NCBI GenBank assembly: GCA_033854735.1
Contig: JAWWPY010000385.1
Location: 36,500 to 100,499, forward strand
Source: JAWWPY01 sp033854735
GTDB lineage: Bacteria; Actinomycetota; Actinomycetes; Streptosporangiales; Streptosporangiaceae
DNA: 64,000 nt
Direction: 5' to 3'
Shown here: positions 17,216 through 25,258 of the stretch, one piece after another
Numbering within the stretch: position 1 is the stretch's first letter
Layout of the letters: each line of letters begins with the position of its first letter
The notes under the pieces: generated by a model
Database searches by the model: none
What the model saw: only the letters and a program-made list of their open reading frames with translations
Told to the model about the DNA's origin: nothing
Position numbers and translations under genes: made by a program

Positions 17216-18082
17216 TCAGTCAGCGTGGCTCTCCGCGAGCCGCGCCGCGAACGCGGCCGCCTGCGCCCGGCGTTGCATGCCGAGCTTGGTGAGCACGGCT
17301 GACACGTAGTTTTTGGCGGTCTTCTCCGACAGGACCATGCGCTCGGCGATCTGCCGGTTCGTCAGGCCCTCGCCGATCAGCTCCAGGACCCGCTTCTCCT
17401 GATCGGTCAGAGCCGACAGGGGGTCCACACCCGCCATCCGCTCCCGCAGCCGCTCCATCACCCGCTGTGTCGATTGAGCGTCGAGCATCGACCCTCCATC
17501 GGCCACTGTGCGCACCGCGTTGACCAGGTCGGAGCCACAGGTCTGCTTCAGCACGTAGCCCGCGGCGCCAGCCATGATCGCACCGAGGAGCGCCTGGTCA
17601 TCCCCATACGAGGTGAGCATCAGGCAGGCCGTCTCGGGAAGCGTGGAGCGGATCTCACGACAGACCGATACCCCGTCGCCGTCCGGCAGTCGCACGTCGA
17701 GCACCGCCACGTCCGGCCGCAGCGCAGGCATCCGGTTTATCGCCGACACCGCGGTCCCGGCCTCTCCGATCACTTCCATGTCCGGTTCGGCCTCCAGGAG
17801 ATCCCGCAGGCCGCGACGGACGATCTCGTGATCGTCGAGGAGAAATACGGTGATCCGCCGCTTCTCGGAACCCGCCCGTCCGGCACCCGTCTCAACCGCG
17901 ACCGCCTCTACCGCGACCGCCTCTACCCCAGCCGTCCCTACCCCAGCCGTCCCTACCCCAGCCGTCCCTACCGCGCTGGCCTGCCCGGCACCGGCCTGAC
18001 CCAGGCCGGCCTGACCCACGCCGGCCGCCACCGTGCTGCCTTCAGCTGCGCTGATGCCGTTCATCTGCGGGCCCCTTCCCAT
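17216..18082 (-). CDS. devR: DosR/DevR-like NarL-family response regulator with repeat-rich N-terminal extension
   Basis: 288 residues. The receiver domain (about 76-195) has acidic D83-D84, phosphoacceptor D129 (AVLDVRLPDGDG) and K179. The LuxR-type HTH (SALTDQEKRVLELIGEGLTNRQ split over 223-242, then EKTAKNYVSAVLTKLGM) closely follows the mycobacterial DosR pattern as I recall it. Unusually, residues 15-72 are a low-complexity extension of AGVGT/AVAVE repeats. The ATG at 18064 (AAGGGG upstream) is an alternative start, but keeps the extension. It is divergent from the REC-pseudokinase, suggesting one signalling unit. No clear DosR box was found in the window. Confidence 0.88.
   Translation of the reverse strand: MGRGPQMNGISAAEGSTVAAGVGQAGLGQAGAGQASAVGTAGVGTAGVGTAGVEAVAVEAVAVETGAGRAGSEKRRITVFLLDDHEIVRRGLRDLLEAEPDMEVIGEAGTAVSAINRMPALRPDVAVLDVRLPDGDGVSVCREIRSTLPETACLMLTSYGDDQALLGAIMAGAAGYVLKQTCGSDLVNAVRTVADGGSMLDAQSTQRVMERLRERMAGVDPLSALTDQEKRVLELIGEGLTNRQIAERMVLSEKTAKNYVSAVLTKLGMQRRAQAAAFAARLAESHAD
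17890..18025. repeat. 15-bp tandem repeats encoding the N-terminal extension of the DevR-like protein
   Basis: Several units such as CCCTACCCCAGCCGT (plus-strand reading), with flanking degenerate copies, occupy about 135 bp near the 5' end of the gene. The unit is a multiple of three, so copy-number changes would leave the receiver in frame. Confidence 0.85.
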
Positions 18083-18244
18083 GCTTGGCCGACGCTCCTG
18101 AGCGGCGACGAGAGACCTGCCTCCGGGGCACCCCCCAGTAGCTGCACTCTGATTAACTACTTGTTATCAATAAGCTACTCTTTGTAATGCGAATGTCGTT
18201 AAACAGGCGGCGCCGGGCCGGGGCGCATCGAGAGGGCTGACGCC

Positions 18245-19381
18245 GTGGTTGGGAGTTCAGTGGGCCCACGGGTTCTCGTCCTCGACGATGTCGAGGACCT
18301 GCGGATCCTGATCCGGCGCGCGCTCGTCACCCGCGGCTACCAGGTTGACGTCGCTGCCACGCTCGCGGAAGCGCGCGGGATGGACCCTGGCCGGTACGAC
18401 GCGGTGCTCGTCGACGCCCACCTCGGCCATGAGCGAGGCCTGGACCTGGTGGAGGCCTTGCTGTCAGAAGATCCCTCCGCAGCCAAGCGGTGCCTGGTCA
18501 TGAGCGGCGGTCTCCCCGAGCCGCTTCCGGACGGGGTCGCAAGCCTGGCCAAACCGTTCCAGATAGGCGAACTGGTCGACGCCGTGCATGCGCTGCATGA
18601 CCCGGATTCCGCGCCGCCACCCGAAGGGGCCGCGGGCATCACCCCAGGTTCGCGCGCGCACCCCGCGGCGGCGATACCGACGGGCGGGAACCAGACGGCG
18701 GCCACTGAACCGCAGGCGTGGCAGCTGCTGCGCCTTACCCGCCGGCTTCGCGCGCGTGAACGCCATGAGCTTATCGACTTCCTGCACGACGGACCTATCC
18801 AGGAGCTGACCGCGGTCACCCTCGAACTACAGATGATCTCCCGTTCGGCGCCGGCCGCTCCTCACTTCGACGCGGTGATCAAGCAGCTGAACGCGGCGTC
18901 CGGGGCATTGCGCTGGCTGGTTGACGGGCCCTGGCAGTCCGACCAGCCTGAAACCCAGCTGGTCCCCAGCCTGCACGAGCGCAGCGCGTGGCTGCTCGCG
19001 GCGCCGCTCACCGTGGATGGCGACGAGCAAGCAGATCTGGTCGCGGCCGAGATACCCGTCATCGCCGACGTCGTCGAGCTGATGCTGCTCGGCATGGTGA
19101 CCGCCAGCCCGCCAGCACATGCACACGTCGTGGTGCGAGCCGACCAGCGCCTCATCGAGATCGAGCTGACCCTTACCCCTGCCGCCGGAGAAGACCCGGC
19201 GATCGGCGACCCGGCGACGGCGCAGGCAGCGCTGACCACCCTGGCTTCGGCACTGGGAGCGTGCGCTCACGCCAGCCTGAGCGGACAGCGCTGGCAAGCC
19301 CAGCTCGCGCTGCCCAGGCAGCCTGCCGCGATGCCGGAGCAATCCAGCTTGCCCCGGGTGGTGAGGACGCGCCGGGCGTAG
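18245..19381 (+). CDS. Receiver domain + HisKA_3-like dimerisation domain with degenerate ATPase (REC-pseudokinase)
   Basis: 378 residues from a GTG with GAGAGGG upstream. Residues 8-118 are a receiver (D14-D15, phosphoacceptor D57 in VLVDAHLG, K103). Residues 165-215 resemble a HisKA_3 phosphotransfer helix: RERHELIDFLHDGPIQ with H181. The following region has the length of a HATPase domain, but I cannot find the N box, DxGxG or the G2 loop; LMLLGMVTASPPAHAH and TPAAGEDP stand where they would be expected. It may therefore pass phosphate between D57 and H181 instead of using ATP, like Spo0B or ChpT. It lies between the DevR-like regulator and the hybrid kinase. Confidence 0.8.
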   Translation: MVGSSVGPRVLVLDDVEDLRILIRRALVTRGYQVDVAATLAEARGMDPGRYDAVLVDAHLGHERGLDLVEALLSEDPSAAKRCLVMSGGLPEPLPDGVASLAKPFQIGELVDAVHALHDPDSAPPPEGAAGITPGSRAHPAAAIPTGGNQTAATEPQAWQLLRLTRRLRARERHELIDFLHDGPIQELTAVTLELQMISRSAPAAPHFDAVIKQLNAASGALRWLVDGPWQSDQPETQLVPSLHERSAWLLAAPLTVDGDEQADLVAAEIPVIADVVELMLLGMVTASPPAHAHVVVRADQRLIEIELTLTPAAGEDPAIGDPATAQAALTTLASALGACAHASLSGQRWQAQLALPRQPAAMPEQSSLPRVVRTRRA

Positions 19382-19504
19382 CCGGACTGAGTACGCAGAG
19401 GTAGTGTGTAATTACTTAAAGTCACAATACAATGAGCCTTGTCCGTAGCGGCCCCGGTCCACCTTCGTGCCGGGCGGCCGGGGCTCGGGTCGAAGGGGGA
19501 ATCA

Positions 19505-21265
19505 GTGGCGCCTGAAGACATCTCCGCATCGCAAGAGTGGCCTGCAGAAGTCGCGGCCGGGGACTTGGCCGGGGTGCTGCGGGCCAGCGAGCAACGGTTC
19601 CGCCAGCAGTTCGGCCGCGTTCCGGTCGGCATGCTCGTGACCAGCCTGATCGCTGATCGGCCGAACGCCTACCTCGCGGTGAACGAGACGTTCTGCCAGC
19701 TGACTGGCTACACCCCGGCGGAACTGGGCCGGGCGGACTTCCTGGGGGATGTCCACCCCGATGACCAGCCTGCGCTCGAGATCCTGATCCACAGCGTCGT
19801 ATCTGGCGAAACTGACCAGATCCAGGCGAACCTGCGCCTGGTCCGGGAGGACGGCGCCATCGTCTTCGTTCAGCTGACCGGATCTGCGATCCAGCCACCC
19901 GCCGGTGAGCGTTATCTGGCGATCTTCATCGAGGACACCAGCGCCGCGGAGCAGGCACGCGCCGAGATTGGACGGCTCGAACAGGAACTGCAGCAGTCGC
20001 GCCGCGCCGAGAACGTGGGGCAGCTCGTAGGCGGAATCGCGCATGACTTCAACAATCTGCTCACCGTGATCGGCAACTACGCGAGTCTGGTCCGCGACGA
20101 GGTGAGCGTCGCGGAGGCGACGGAGAGCGCGACCAGGTGGGAGCCCGTCCGCTGGGACGTAGAGCAGATAGAAGACGCGGCCGATCGCGCGAAGAGGCTG
20201 ATAAAACACCTGCTGGCATTCGCCCGGCGGGAAGAGGGCAAGCCGGTACTGCTGGATTTCGGCCAGCTGATCAACGACGTCACCCGGCTGCTGCGCGAGA
20301 TGCTGGGCGAGCGCGTCCCCCTCGTCACCCGGCAGGACGCGGGCCTGTGGCCGGTACAGGCCGATCCCGCGCTGCTCGAACAGGCGATCATGAATATCGC
20401 GGTGAACGCCCGCGACGCTATGCCGGCGGGCGGCCGGGTCACCATTGAGAGCACAAATATCGACACCGCCAAGTCCGTGCCTGACCGCCAGGACGGAGCC
20501 GACCTTGCCGAACTGCTCCCCGGGCGCTACGTCGAGCTCCGGATCACCGACACCGGCGCGGGCATGGACGCGGCGACCGCCGAGCGAGCCTTCGAGCCCT
20601 TCTTCACCACGAAGAGCGGAGACCAGGCGGCCGGGCTCGGCCTCTCCGCGGTCAGCAGATTCGCCGCGCGGGCGGGCGGCCGGGCGTGGCTGCGGTCGGC
20701 TCCAGACCAGGGGACCACCGTCACTGTGATACTGCCCGCCGCTCCCGGCTCCGGGTCCGGGGCGACCGGGTCGGCGGCCGCGCACCCTGGGAGTGCGCGA
20801 GAGTATGCCGGCGTGGTACTCGTGGTGGACGACGAGGCCGCGATCCGGGAGGTCGCGCACCGGGTGCTGACCAGCGCCGGTTACCGGGTCATCACGGCAG
20901 CAAACGGCCAGGATGCTCTGGACGTCCTTGAGGATCCGGGGACGCGCGCCGACGTGCTCCTGACCGATGTCGTCATGCCGGGCATGACGGGCGAGGCCTT
21001 TGCCGCGAGGGTCAAGACGATACGCCCTGACATCCGGGTGCTGTTCATGTCGGGATACCAGCGGCCCGGTGGTGGCGAGCCCGGTGGTGGCGAACATAGC
21101 GCGGGCACGGACGCCTGGCCCGAGTCCGGGACGCCGGTCATCGAGAAGCCCTTCACCCGGGCCGCGCTGCTGGCTAGGATCACCCAGGTACTGGCGGACG
21201 ACGCCTACGCGGACCAGGTCGAGCAGCCGGAGCGGCACCTGGTGCGGGTCCGGCGCCGCCGGTAG
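19505..21265 (+). CDS. PAS-domain hybrid histidine kinase with C-terminal receiver
   Basis: 586 residues from a GTG at 19505, chosen for AAGGGGG five bases upstream. Order: PAS (about 25-150, with VNETFCQLTGYTPAEL and VHPDD), short coiled coil, HisKA with H180 (LVGGIAHDFNNLLTV), then HATPase with NIAVNARDAMP, ITDTGAGMD and GLGLSAVSRFAARAGG. A C-terminal receiver follows (VVDDEA, LLTDVVMPGMTG, IEKPF). A soluble sensor of light, redox or a small ligand is likely. It is co-oriented with the REC-pseudokinase 123 bp upstream and is its most plausible phosphate donor. Confidence 0.92.
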   Translation: MAPEDISASQEWPAEVAAGDLAGVLRASEQRFRQQFGRVPVGMLVTSLIADRPNAYLAVNETFCQLTGYTPAELGRADFLGDVHPDDQPALEILIHSVVSGETDQIQANLRLVREDGAIVFVQLTGSAIQPPAGERYLAIFIEDTSAAEQARAEIGRLEQELQQSRRAENVGQLVGGIAHDFNNLLTVIGNYASLVRDEVSVAEATESATRWEPVRWDVEQIEDAADRAKRLIKHLLAFARREEGKPVLLDFGQLINDVTRLLREMLGERVPLVTRQDAGLWPVQADPALLEQAIMNIAVNARDAMPAGGRVTIESTNIDTAKSVPDRQDGADLAELLPGRYVELRITDTGAGMDAATAERAFEPFFTTKSGDQAAGLGLSAVSRFAARAGGRAWLRSAPDQGTTVTVILPAAPGSGSGATGSAAAHPGSAREYAGVVLVVDDEAAIREVAHRVLTSAGYRVITAANGQDALDVLEDPGTRADVLLTDVVMPGMTGEAFAARVKTIRPDIRVLFMSGYQRPGGGEPGGGEHSAGTDAWPESGTPVIEKPFTRAALLARITQVLADDAYADQVEQPERHLVRVRRRR

Positions 21266-21827
21266 CCGCGCCTCGCCAGGTCCGGCTGATCTACGACTAC
21301 ACGATCGGATTCGCGCTGAGCGACCGCACGCCCGCCAGCGGCGCCACTACCTGGCGCCGCCACCTGGCGCCGCCAGCGACGCCACTAGCCTGGCCGCCGC
21401 CGACGCTGCCGAACGCTCCCGGCCCCGCCCTTGATTGGCAGGCTGGCCTTTCCGGAAAGTCCCAGAGCCACTAGGCTGTTTTACAGTTGTCCCGGACCCC
21501 GGCAGCTCTCGAATTGCTTCTAGCTCCGGGAGGCTCGCAGGTGCATGTCGGCGGTTGCTGCCTTCCCCGCCGAGGCCTGGGCAACCCGCTCACTCGTTAC
21601 CTAACTGCGTCCTCACTCGTTACCTAACTGCGCATGGGGCGGTCGCATCATCTTATGCGTCGTGAGTATCCCCGTTATGCGTCGTGAGCATCCACGCTGC
21701 TTGCAGCTATGTTTGCCGACGCCCTGATTAAACCCGGCCGGGCTGGGTAGCTTGCGAGCCGACCGGCCGCCCTGCGGCTTTTCCGAGCCTTAATTACTCT
21801 GCGCCACCGAACGGAAGGATTCTGGCC
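21266..21827 (+). other. 562-bp intergenic region with short direct repeats and a palindrome
   Basis: No convincing complete gene. Seen: CTTTCCGGAAAG, a perfect 12-bp palindrome (21448-21459); a 21-base direct repeat beginning CTCACTCGTTACC (21589-21609 and 21612-21632); a second 19-base repeat beginning TTATGCGTCGTGAG (21653-21671 and 21675-21693); and TAATTAC (21791-21797) 30 bp before the next start codon. The left part contains a possible gene remnant listed separately. Confidence 0.6.
21283..21476 (+). pseudogene. Possible C-terminal remnant of a TetR-like regulator
   Basis: In the +1 frame relative to the kinase stop, the translation RLIYDYTIGFALSDRT reads like the ligand-binding C-terminal region of some TetR-type regulators, then decays into low-complexity sequence before a stop. 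No start codon or DNA-binding domain is present. This is a weak, pattern-based suggestion only. Confidence 0.22.
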
Positions 21828-22001
21828 ATGCTGGGTTACGTCGCAGCCGCTCTCTTCATCATCGCGTTCCTGATCAACGCCACGAACACCGCGACCGACG
21901 CGGTCTTCTCTGTCACCAGCCTGATGCTGGTCGGGCTGGCCTGCCTCGCCCTGCACCTCTCGGGCGTGGGCACGGGCTGGAGACCCCGGCGCCGGCGCTG
22001 A
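21828..22001 (+). CDS. Small two-helix membrane protein
   Basis: 57 residues. The first helix is about 3-17 (YVAAALFIIAFLI), a short Thr/Asn-rich loop follows, and the second helix is about 30-46 (SLMLVGLACLALHL), ending in a basic tail RPRRRR. GGAAGG lies nine bases before the ATG, supporting expression. The topology resembles small stress or envelope proteins of actinobacteria. Function is unknown. TAATTAC upstream is shared with neighbouring genes. Confidence 0.7.
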   Translation: MLGYVAAALFIIAFLINATNTATDAVFSVTSLMLVGLACLALHLSGVGTGWRPRRRR

Positions 22002-22083
22002 CCGCGGATCACCATGGTCGCGGATCACGAAGCAGCCGTACTGTATATCACCCCTGTGGAATGTGGGTTTCGGAGGTAAGCAA

Positions 22084-22281
22084 ATGAAAATTGGATCGCT
22101 GATACTCATCATCTGGCTGATCATTGGTGCCATAGCGGCCGGCCAGCGTCATTACTTCAACGGGTCCTACAACAGTTGCGTCAAGGTAGGAACGATCGCC
22201 CTGACGATTGTTGCTGGCCCCCTCAACTATGTCGGCGTGAACCCAAAGATCTCCTGCGTGGCACCGCAGCCGAGTAAGTAG
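22084..22281 (+). CDS. Small membrane/secreted protein with conserved two-cysteine C-terminus
   Basis: 65 residues from the ATG at 22084, chosen for GGAGG seven bases upstream. An N-terminal hydrophobic segment (GSLILIIWLIIGAIAAGQ) is followed by an extracytoplasmic part with two cysteines (YNSCVKVG and ISCVAPQPSK) and AGPLNYVGVNP. From memory this matches a small actinobacterial family of unknown function. A strong hairpin follows four bases after the stop. Confidence 0.75.
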   Translation: MKIGSLILIIWLIIGAIAAGQRHYFNGSYNSCVKVGTIALTIVAGPLNYVGVNPKISCVAPQPSK

Positions 22282-22284
22282 CGC

Positions 22285-22330
22285 ATCGCGTGCCATCCGC
22301 GCCGCCTGGGCTGCGCGGATGGCACGCGAT
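22285..22330 (+). terminator. 18-bp perfect-stem hairpin after the small membrane protein
   Basis: Arms 22285-22302 and 22313-22330 are perfectly complementary around a ten-base loop. There is no U-tract after it. It probably ends or stabilises the upstream transcript. About 200 bases downstream contain no recognised gene. Confidence 0.75.
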
Positions 22331-22572
22331 CGATCTGGATGATGACGTTTGCGCTTTTCCGCTGTTTCCGCCGCGGGCCCGCGTGGGGTTAGCTGAAACT
22401 GACAAGCCAGATGGCAAGGTATCGCGATGCGGCGGCAGGGCTCAGCCCAGGCGGCGATCAGGCACCAGAACCGGCCATTAGCTAATTACAGCACGGGAGT
22501 CGGTTATGGAAGTTTACGCATTATGGGAGTTATCGCCGGGATCGCCGTCCGCGGCCTCCCGGGGGGCTCGCC

Positions 22573-22710
22573 ATGTATGTCCTAGTACCGCTGCTTGCGC
22601 CGATCGTCTTGCTCGGCGTGATGGGCCTGGCGTGGGTGGAAGACCATCTGCTGCCGCCGGTCAGGCCTGTCGAGCCCGCCATCGATCCGCCCCGTCAGCC
22701 TGTGCTCTGA
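22573..22710 (+). CDS. Small single-helix membrane protein
   Basis: 45 residues: MYVLVPLLAPIVLLGVMGLA forms one transmembrane helix, then WVEDHLLPPVRP and a proline-rich tail. GGGGGG six bases upstream is a weak ribosome-binding site. The hydrophobic-then-acidic layout with WVEDHL looks biological rather than random. Its last 16 bases overlap the 3' end of the convergent LysR gene. TAATTAC lies about 85 bp upstream. Confidence 0.5.
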   Translation: MYVLVPLLAPIVLLGVMGLAWVEDHLLPPVRPVEPAIDPPRQPVL

Positions 22711-23609
22711 TCCACGGCTAGCAGCCAGCCCAGTCTCTCGGACATGGCCCGTGCGCAGCCGACGATGGCGCGTACGTGGCCGGAATCGTCGGTCGCCCGC
22801 CACAGCACGGACCATGGATAGTAAGAGGCCGGCTCGGTGAGCGGTCGCCAGATGGTTCCGGGAAGTCCTGCGATGCATGACGAGGGCACGCAGTACAGGC
22901 AGCGCCCCTGGGCAACGAGATCGGCGGCCGCGCGGATGCTCTCGACGGTGCCTTCGTACACGGTAGGGGTGAAGCCAGCCGACCGGCACATCTCGATGGT
23001 GAACTGGTTGAACTCCGGAGCCCGCGCCTCCTCGGCGAGCAGCAGTGGTTCCTCGGCCAGGACCGCGACGGGGATGCCGTCCATCGCCGCGAACCGGTGC
23101 GTGCTGGCGACCATGACCCCCAGCGGGTCCCGGCGGAACAGTTGCGAGGCCACCTGCGGCGGGGCAAGTGCCGCCCGGCCGATGCCCACGTCCAGGCGGC
23201 CGTCCACGAGCTGCTGGAACTGCTCGGGCACCCCCGCCTCGACTTGGTGGATCACCAGGTCGGGGTAACGGGCCTGCACCTCGTGCAAAATCTGCGGCAT
23301 CGAGTCGTAGCTGGCGTCGATAATGCCGACCCGCAGCGTGGGAGACGCGCCCATGGCGCTGCGGGCGATATCCGCGGACCGGACCACGTGAGCCAGGATC
23401 TGCCGCGCCTCGACCAGGAACGCTGCCCCGGCAGCGGTCAATGAGACATGGTGCGTGCTGCGTTCGAAGAGGCCGACCCCGAGCTCGCGCTCCAGCCGCT
23501 GTACCTGCTGGCTCAATGCTGACTGGACAATATGCTCCCTGGCGGCCGCCCGGCCGAAATGCAATTCTTCGGACAGAGTCACGAAATACCGCAACTGGCG
23601 TAGCTCCAT
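22695..23609 (-). CDS. LysR-family transcriptional regulator
   Basis: 304 residues. The N-terminal winged helix (MELRQLRYFVTLSEELHFGRAAA split over the first 24 residues; SALSQQVQRLERELGVGLFERS) is followed by a periplasmic-binding-like effector domain from about residue 90 (LRVGIIDASYDSMPQIL, DVGIGRAAL). The ATG at 23609 with AGGGGG eight bases upstream is preferred over a GTG nine bases earlier. No divergent enzyme gene is adjacent, so its target is unknown; the zinc-finger gene is the nearest divergent gene. Confidence 0.92.
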   Translation of the reverse strand: MELRQLRYFVTLSEELHFGRAAAREHIVQSALSQQVQRLERELGVGLFERSTHHVSLTAAGAAFLVEARQILAHVVRSADIARSAMGASPTLRVGIIDASYDSMPQILHEVQARYPDLVIHQVEAGVPEQFQQLVDGRLDVGIGRAALAPPQVASQLFRRDPLGVMVASTHRFAAMDGIPVAVLAEEPLLLAEEARAPEFNQFTIEMCRSAGFTPTVYEGTVESIRAAADLVAQGRCLYCVPSSCIAGLPGTIWRPLTEPASYYPWSVLWRATDDSGHVRAIVGCARAMSERLGWLLAVDQSTG

Positions 23610-23815
23610 TCCCGCCACCCCCTGCCTGTGAGCACCCTACTTCCGCCCCTCGGCCTGGGACAGGCCCATGCAGTTTCCGGGGGATTTGAGGTGATCAGTT
23701 CCGCTGATGGGCCCTGCTCACGTTGCTTATTTCCGGCGTGGCGGCCCTGGGATTTACTGAAGGTCTCTCAGCCCGGTCATATCCGGCATTTTCCGCACGC
23801 CGAGGAGAGCTTGCC

Positions 23816-24127
23816 ATGATTTCCGGCCATCCCATGGCTGCGGACCCGGCCCCGATCAGCCCAAACGGGTCGGAACCGCACTGCGGGCACCTGGACGGGC
23901 TCACAGTGGCGACGCCGATGTCCGGTGGCTGCCGGGACTGCCTGCCTCACCAAGTGCGCCTGGCGAGCCTCTTGGTCTGCCTGACCTGCGGCTGGGTGGC
24001 ATGTTCCGACGACTCGCCCGGCCGACACGCCAAGGCTCACTACGAAGAGACCGACCACCCGGTCGCCCGCGGCCTGGCCACGGGATCACGCTGGCGGTGG
24101 TGCTACGCCCACCAGCGCCGCGCCTGA
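23816..24127 (+). CDS. UBP-type zinc-finger protein
   Basis: 103 residues from an ATG with GAGGAG upstream. Cysteines and histidines follow the UBP (ZnF-UBP) spacing: CGHLDG, CRDC, LVCLTCGWVACSDD, RHAKAHYEETDHPVARG. In bacteria these stand-alone domains occur widely, often next to flavoenzymes or transport genes, with no settled function. Since bacteria lack ubiquitin, binding of a C-terminal peptide or a purely structural role is only a guess. Confidence 0.85.
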   Translation: MISGHPMAADPAPISPNGSEPHCGHLDGLTVATPMSGGCRDCLPHQVRLASLLVCLTCGWVACSDDSPGRHAKAHYEETDHPVARGLATGSRWRWCYAHQRRA

Positions 24128-24198
24128 CCAGCCCTCGCGCCTGACCGGCGCCGCGCCTGACCGGGCCTGCGCCTGACCGGCCCCCGGGCCTGACCAGC
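24121..24198 (+). repeat. Five degenerate 18-20-bp tandem units after the zinc-finger gene
   Basis: GCGCCTGACC-containing units recur five times, starting within the last codons of the zinc-finger gene and running into non-coding DNA. They look like a decayed minisatellite. Confidence 0.8.
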
Positions 24199-24490
24199 CA
24201 CTAGTGTGAAACTCAGCGGGCCGCATGCTTCCGGGGGCGATCATGGTCGGCCCTAGGCAGGCCGGACTGATGATGTCCCACCGGAGGCCCGCCGGATCAA
24301 CACGCCCGCGTAGGTGACCCGCGCCGCGCCCTGGCCGCTCGCGGAGCCGGCTCTTTCCGGCGTGCCCGCCCCACGGACGTATCGATCCGATTTCGTTCCT
24401 GGACAGGACGGTTACGTGAGGGTTACCGTCAACAACGATACGATAGTAAAGTCAATTTCACACAGTGAGAGTATCGGCCGGAGTGCCCGG
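24199..24490 (+). other. Upstream region of the liv-type operon (part of a 363-bp gap)
   Basis: Between the zinc-finger gene and livG there is no credible gene in about 360 bp. A frame is open upstream of livG, but its residues look unlike protein. The last 50 bases turn AT-rich and hold the candidate operator listed next. Confidence 0.5.
24445..24473 (+). promoter_or_regulatory. Candidate regulon motif, copy A (upstream of livG)
   Basis: TAGTAAA is followed by AATTTC-ACACAGT-GAGAGT (24454-24472), a 6-7-6 imperfect inverted repeat ending 18 bases before the livG ATG. It closely resembles copies at 30.4, 32.1, 48.7 and 56.0 kb and has the same orientation relative to the following gene. Confidence 0.55.
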
Positions 24491-25258
24491 ATGAACAACC
24501 TGCTGGTCGTCGAGGACCTGCGCGTCACCTATGGCGGCGTGATCGCCGTCGACGGTGTCAGCCTGGGCGTTTCCGAGGGCGAGATCGTCGGGCTGATCGG
24601 CCCCAACGGGGCTGGCAAGTCGTCTCTCATCGATGCACTGACGGGCTATCACCCGCCCTCCGCCGGGCAGGTGACCTTCGACGGGGCATCGATCAAGGGC
24701 GCGAGGCCGTACGCCATCGCGCGCCGGGGCCTGATCCGCACCTTCCAGTCGGTCGAACTGTTCGACGACCTGACCGTCGAGGAGAATCTGCTGGTCGCGG
24801 CCGAGCAGCCGTCATTCTTCACGGTCCTGCGGGACCTGGTCCTGCCGTCGCGGGGGCGGCGTAACGAGAACGTGGCCTGGGCCCAGGAAGCCTGCGGGCT
24901 GGACGATGTGGCCGACCGCCTGCCAAGCCAGCTGTCGCACGGCCGACGGAAGCTGGTCGGCGTGGCCAGGGCGCTGGCCATGCGCCCGCGGCTGGTTCTC
25001 ATGGACGAGCCGGCCGCGGGACTGGACAACGACGAGAGCATCGCCTTTGGCGAGCGGGTCGCTGCGCTGCCGGGTCGCGGGGTGAGCGTGCTGCTCGTGG
25101 ACCACGACATGGGCCTGGTGCTGAGCCTCTGCGACCGCATTGTCGTCATTGATTTCGGCCGCGTCATCGCGTCCGGGAGACCGGATGAGATCCGGGAGAG
25201 CCGCGAGGTCATCGAGGCCTATCTGGGGAGTCACGGTGGCGACCACGAGCGGATCTGA
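24491..25258 (+). CDS. livG: Branched-chain-type ABC transporter ATP-binding protein
   Basis: 255 residues from the ATG at 24491 (GGAG eight bases before). Walker A GPNGAGKSS, LivG-type Q-loop region (RTFQSVELFDDLTVEEN), signature LSHGRRKLVGVARAL, Walker B LVLMDEPAAGLD and switch LVDHDM. The TFQSVELF and LDNDES elements fit LivG rather than LivF. It is the first gene of livG-livF-livK-livHM, an unusual order. The family imports branched amino acids, but also amides, urea and aromatic acids, and nearby catabolic genes favour a non-amino-acid substrate (inference). Confidence 0.9.
   Translation: MNNLLVVEDLRVTYGGVIAVDGVSLGVSEGEIVGLIGPNGAGKSSLIDALTGYHPPSAGQVTFDGASIKGARPYAIARRGLIRTFQSVELFDDLTVEENLLVAAEQPSFFTVLRDLVLPSRGRRNENVAWAQEACGLDDVADRLPSQLSHGRRKLVGVARALAMRPRLVLMDEPAAGLDNDESIAFGERVAALPGRGVSVLLVDHDMGLVLSLCDRIVVIDFGRVIASGRPDEIRESREVIEAYLGSHGGDHERI

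Noticed and set aside
19502..21238. Long minus-strand open frame antisense to the hybrid kinase
   Set aside because: All PAS, HisKA, HATPase and receiver motifs are on the plus strand, and the minus frame has no recognisable domain.
17100..21300. DosR-type binding boxes near the DevR-like gene
   Set aside because: I looked for the GGGACnnnnGTCCC-type palindrome and found no convincing copy in this stretch.
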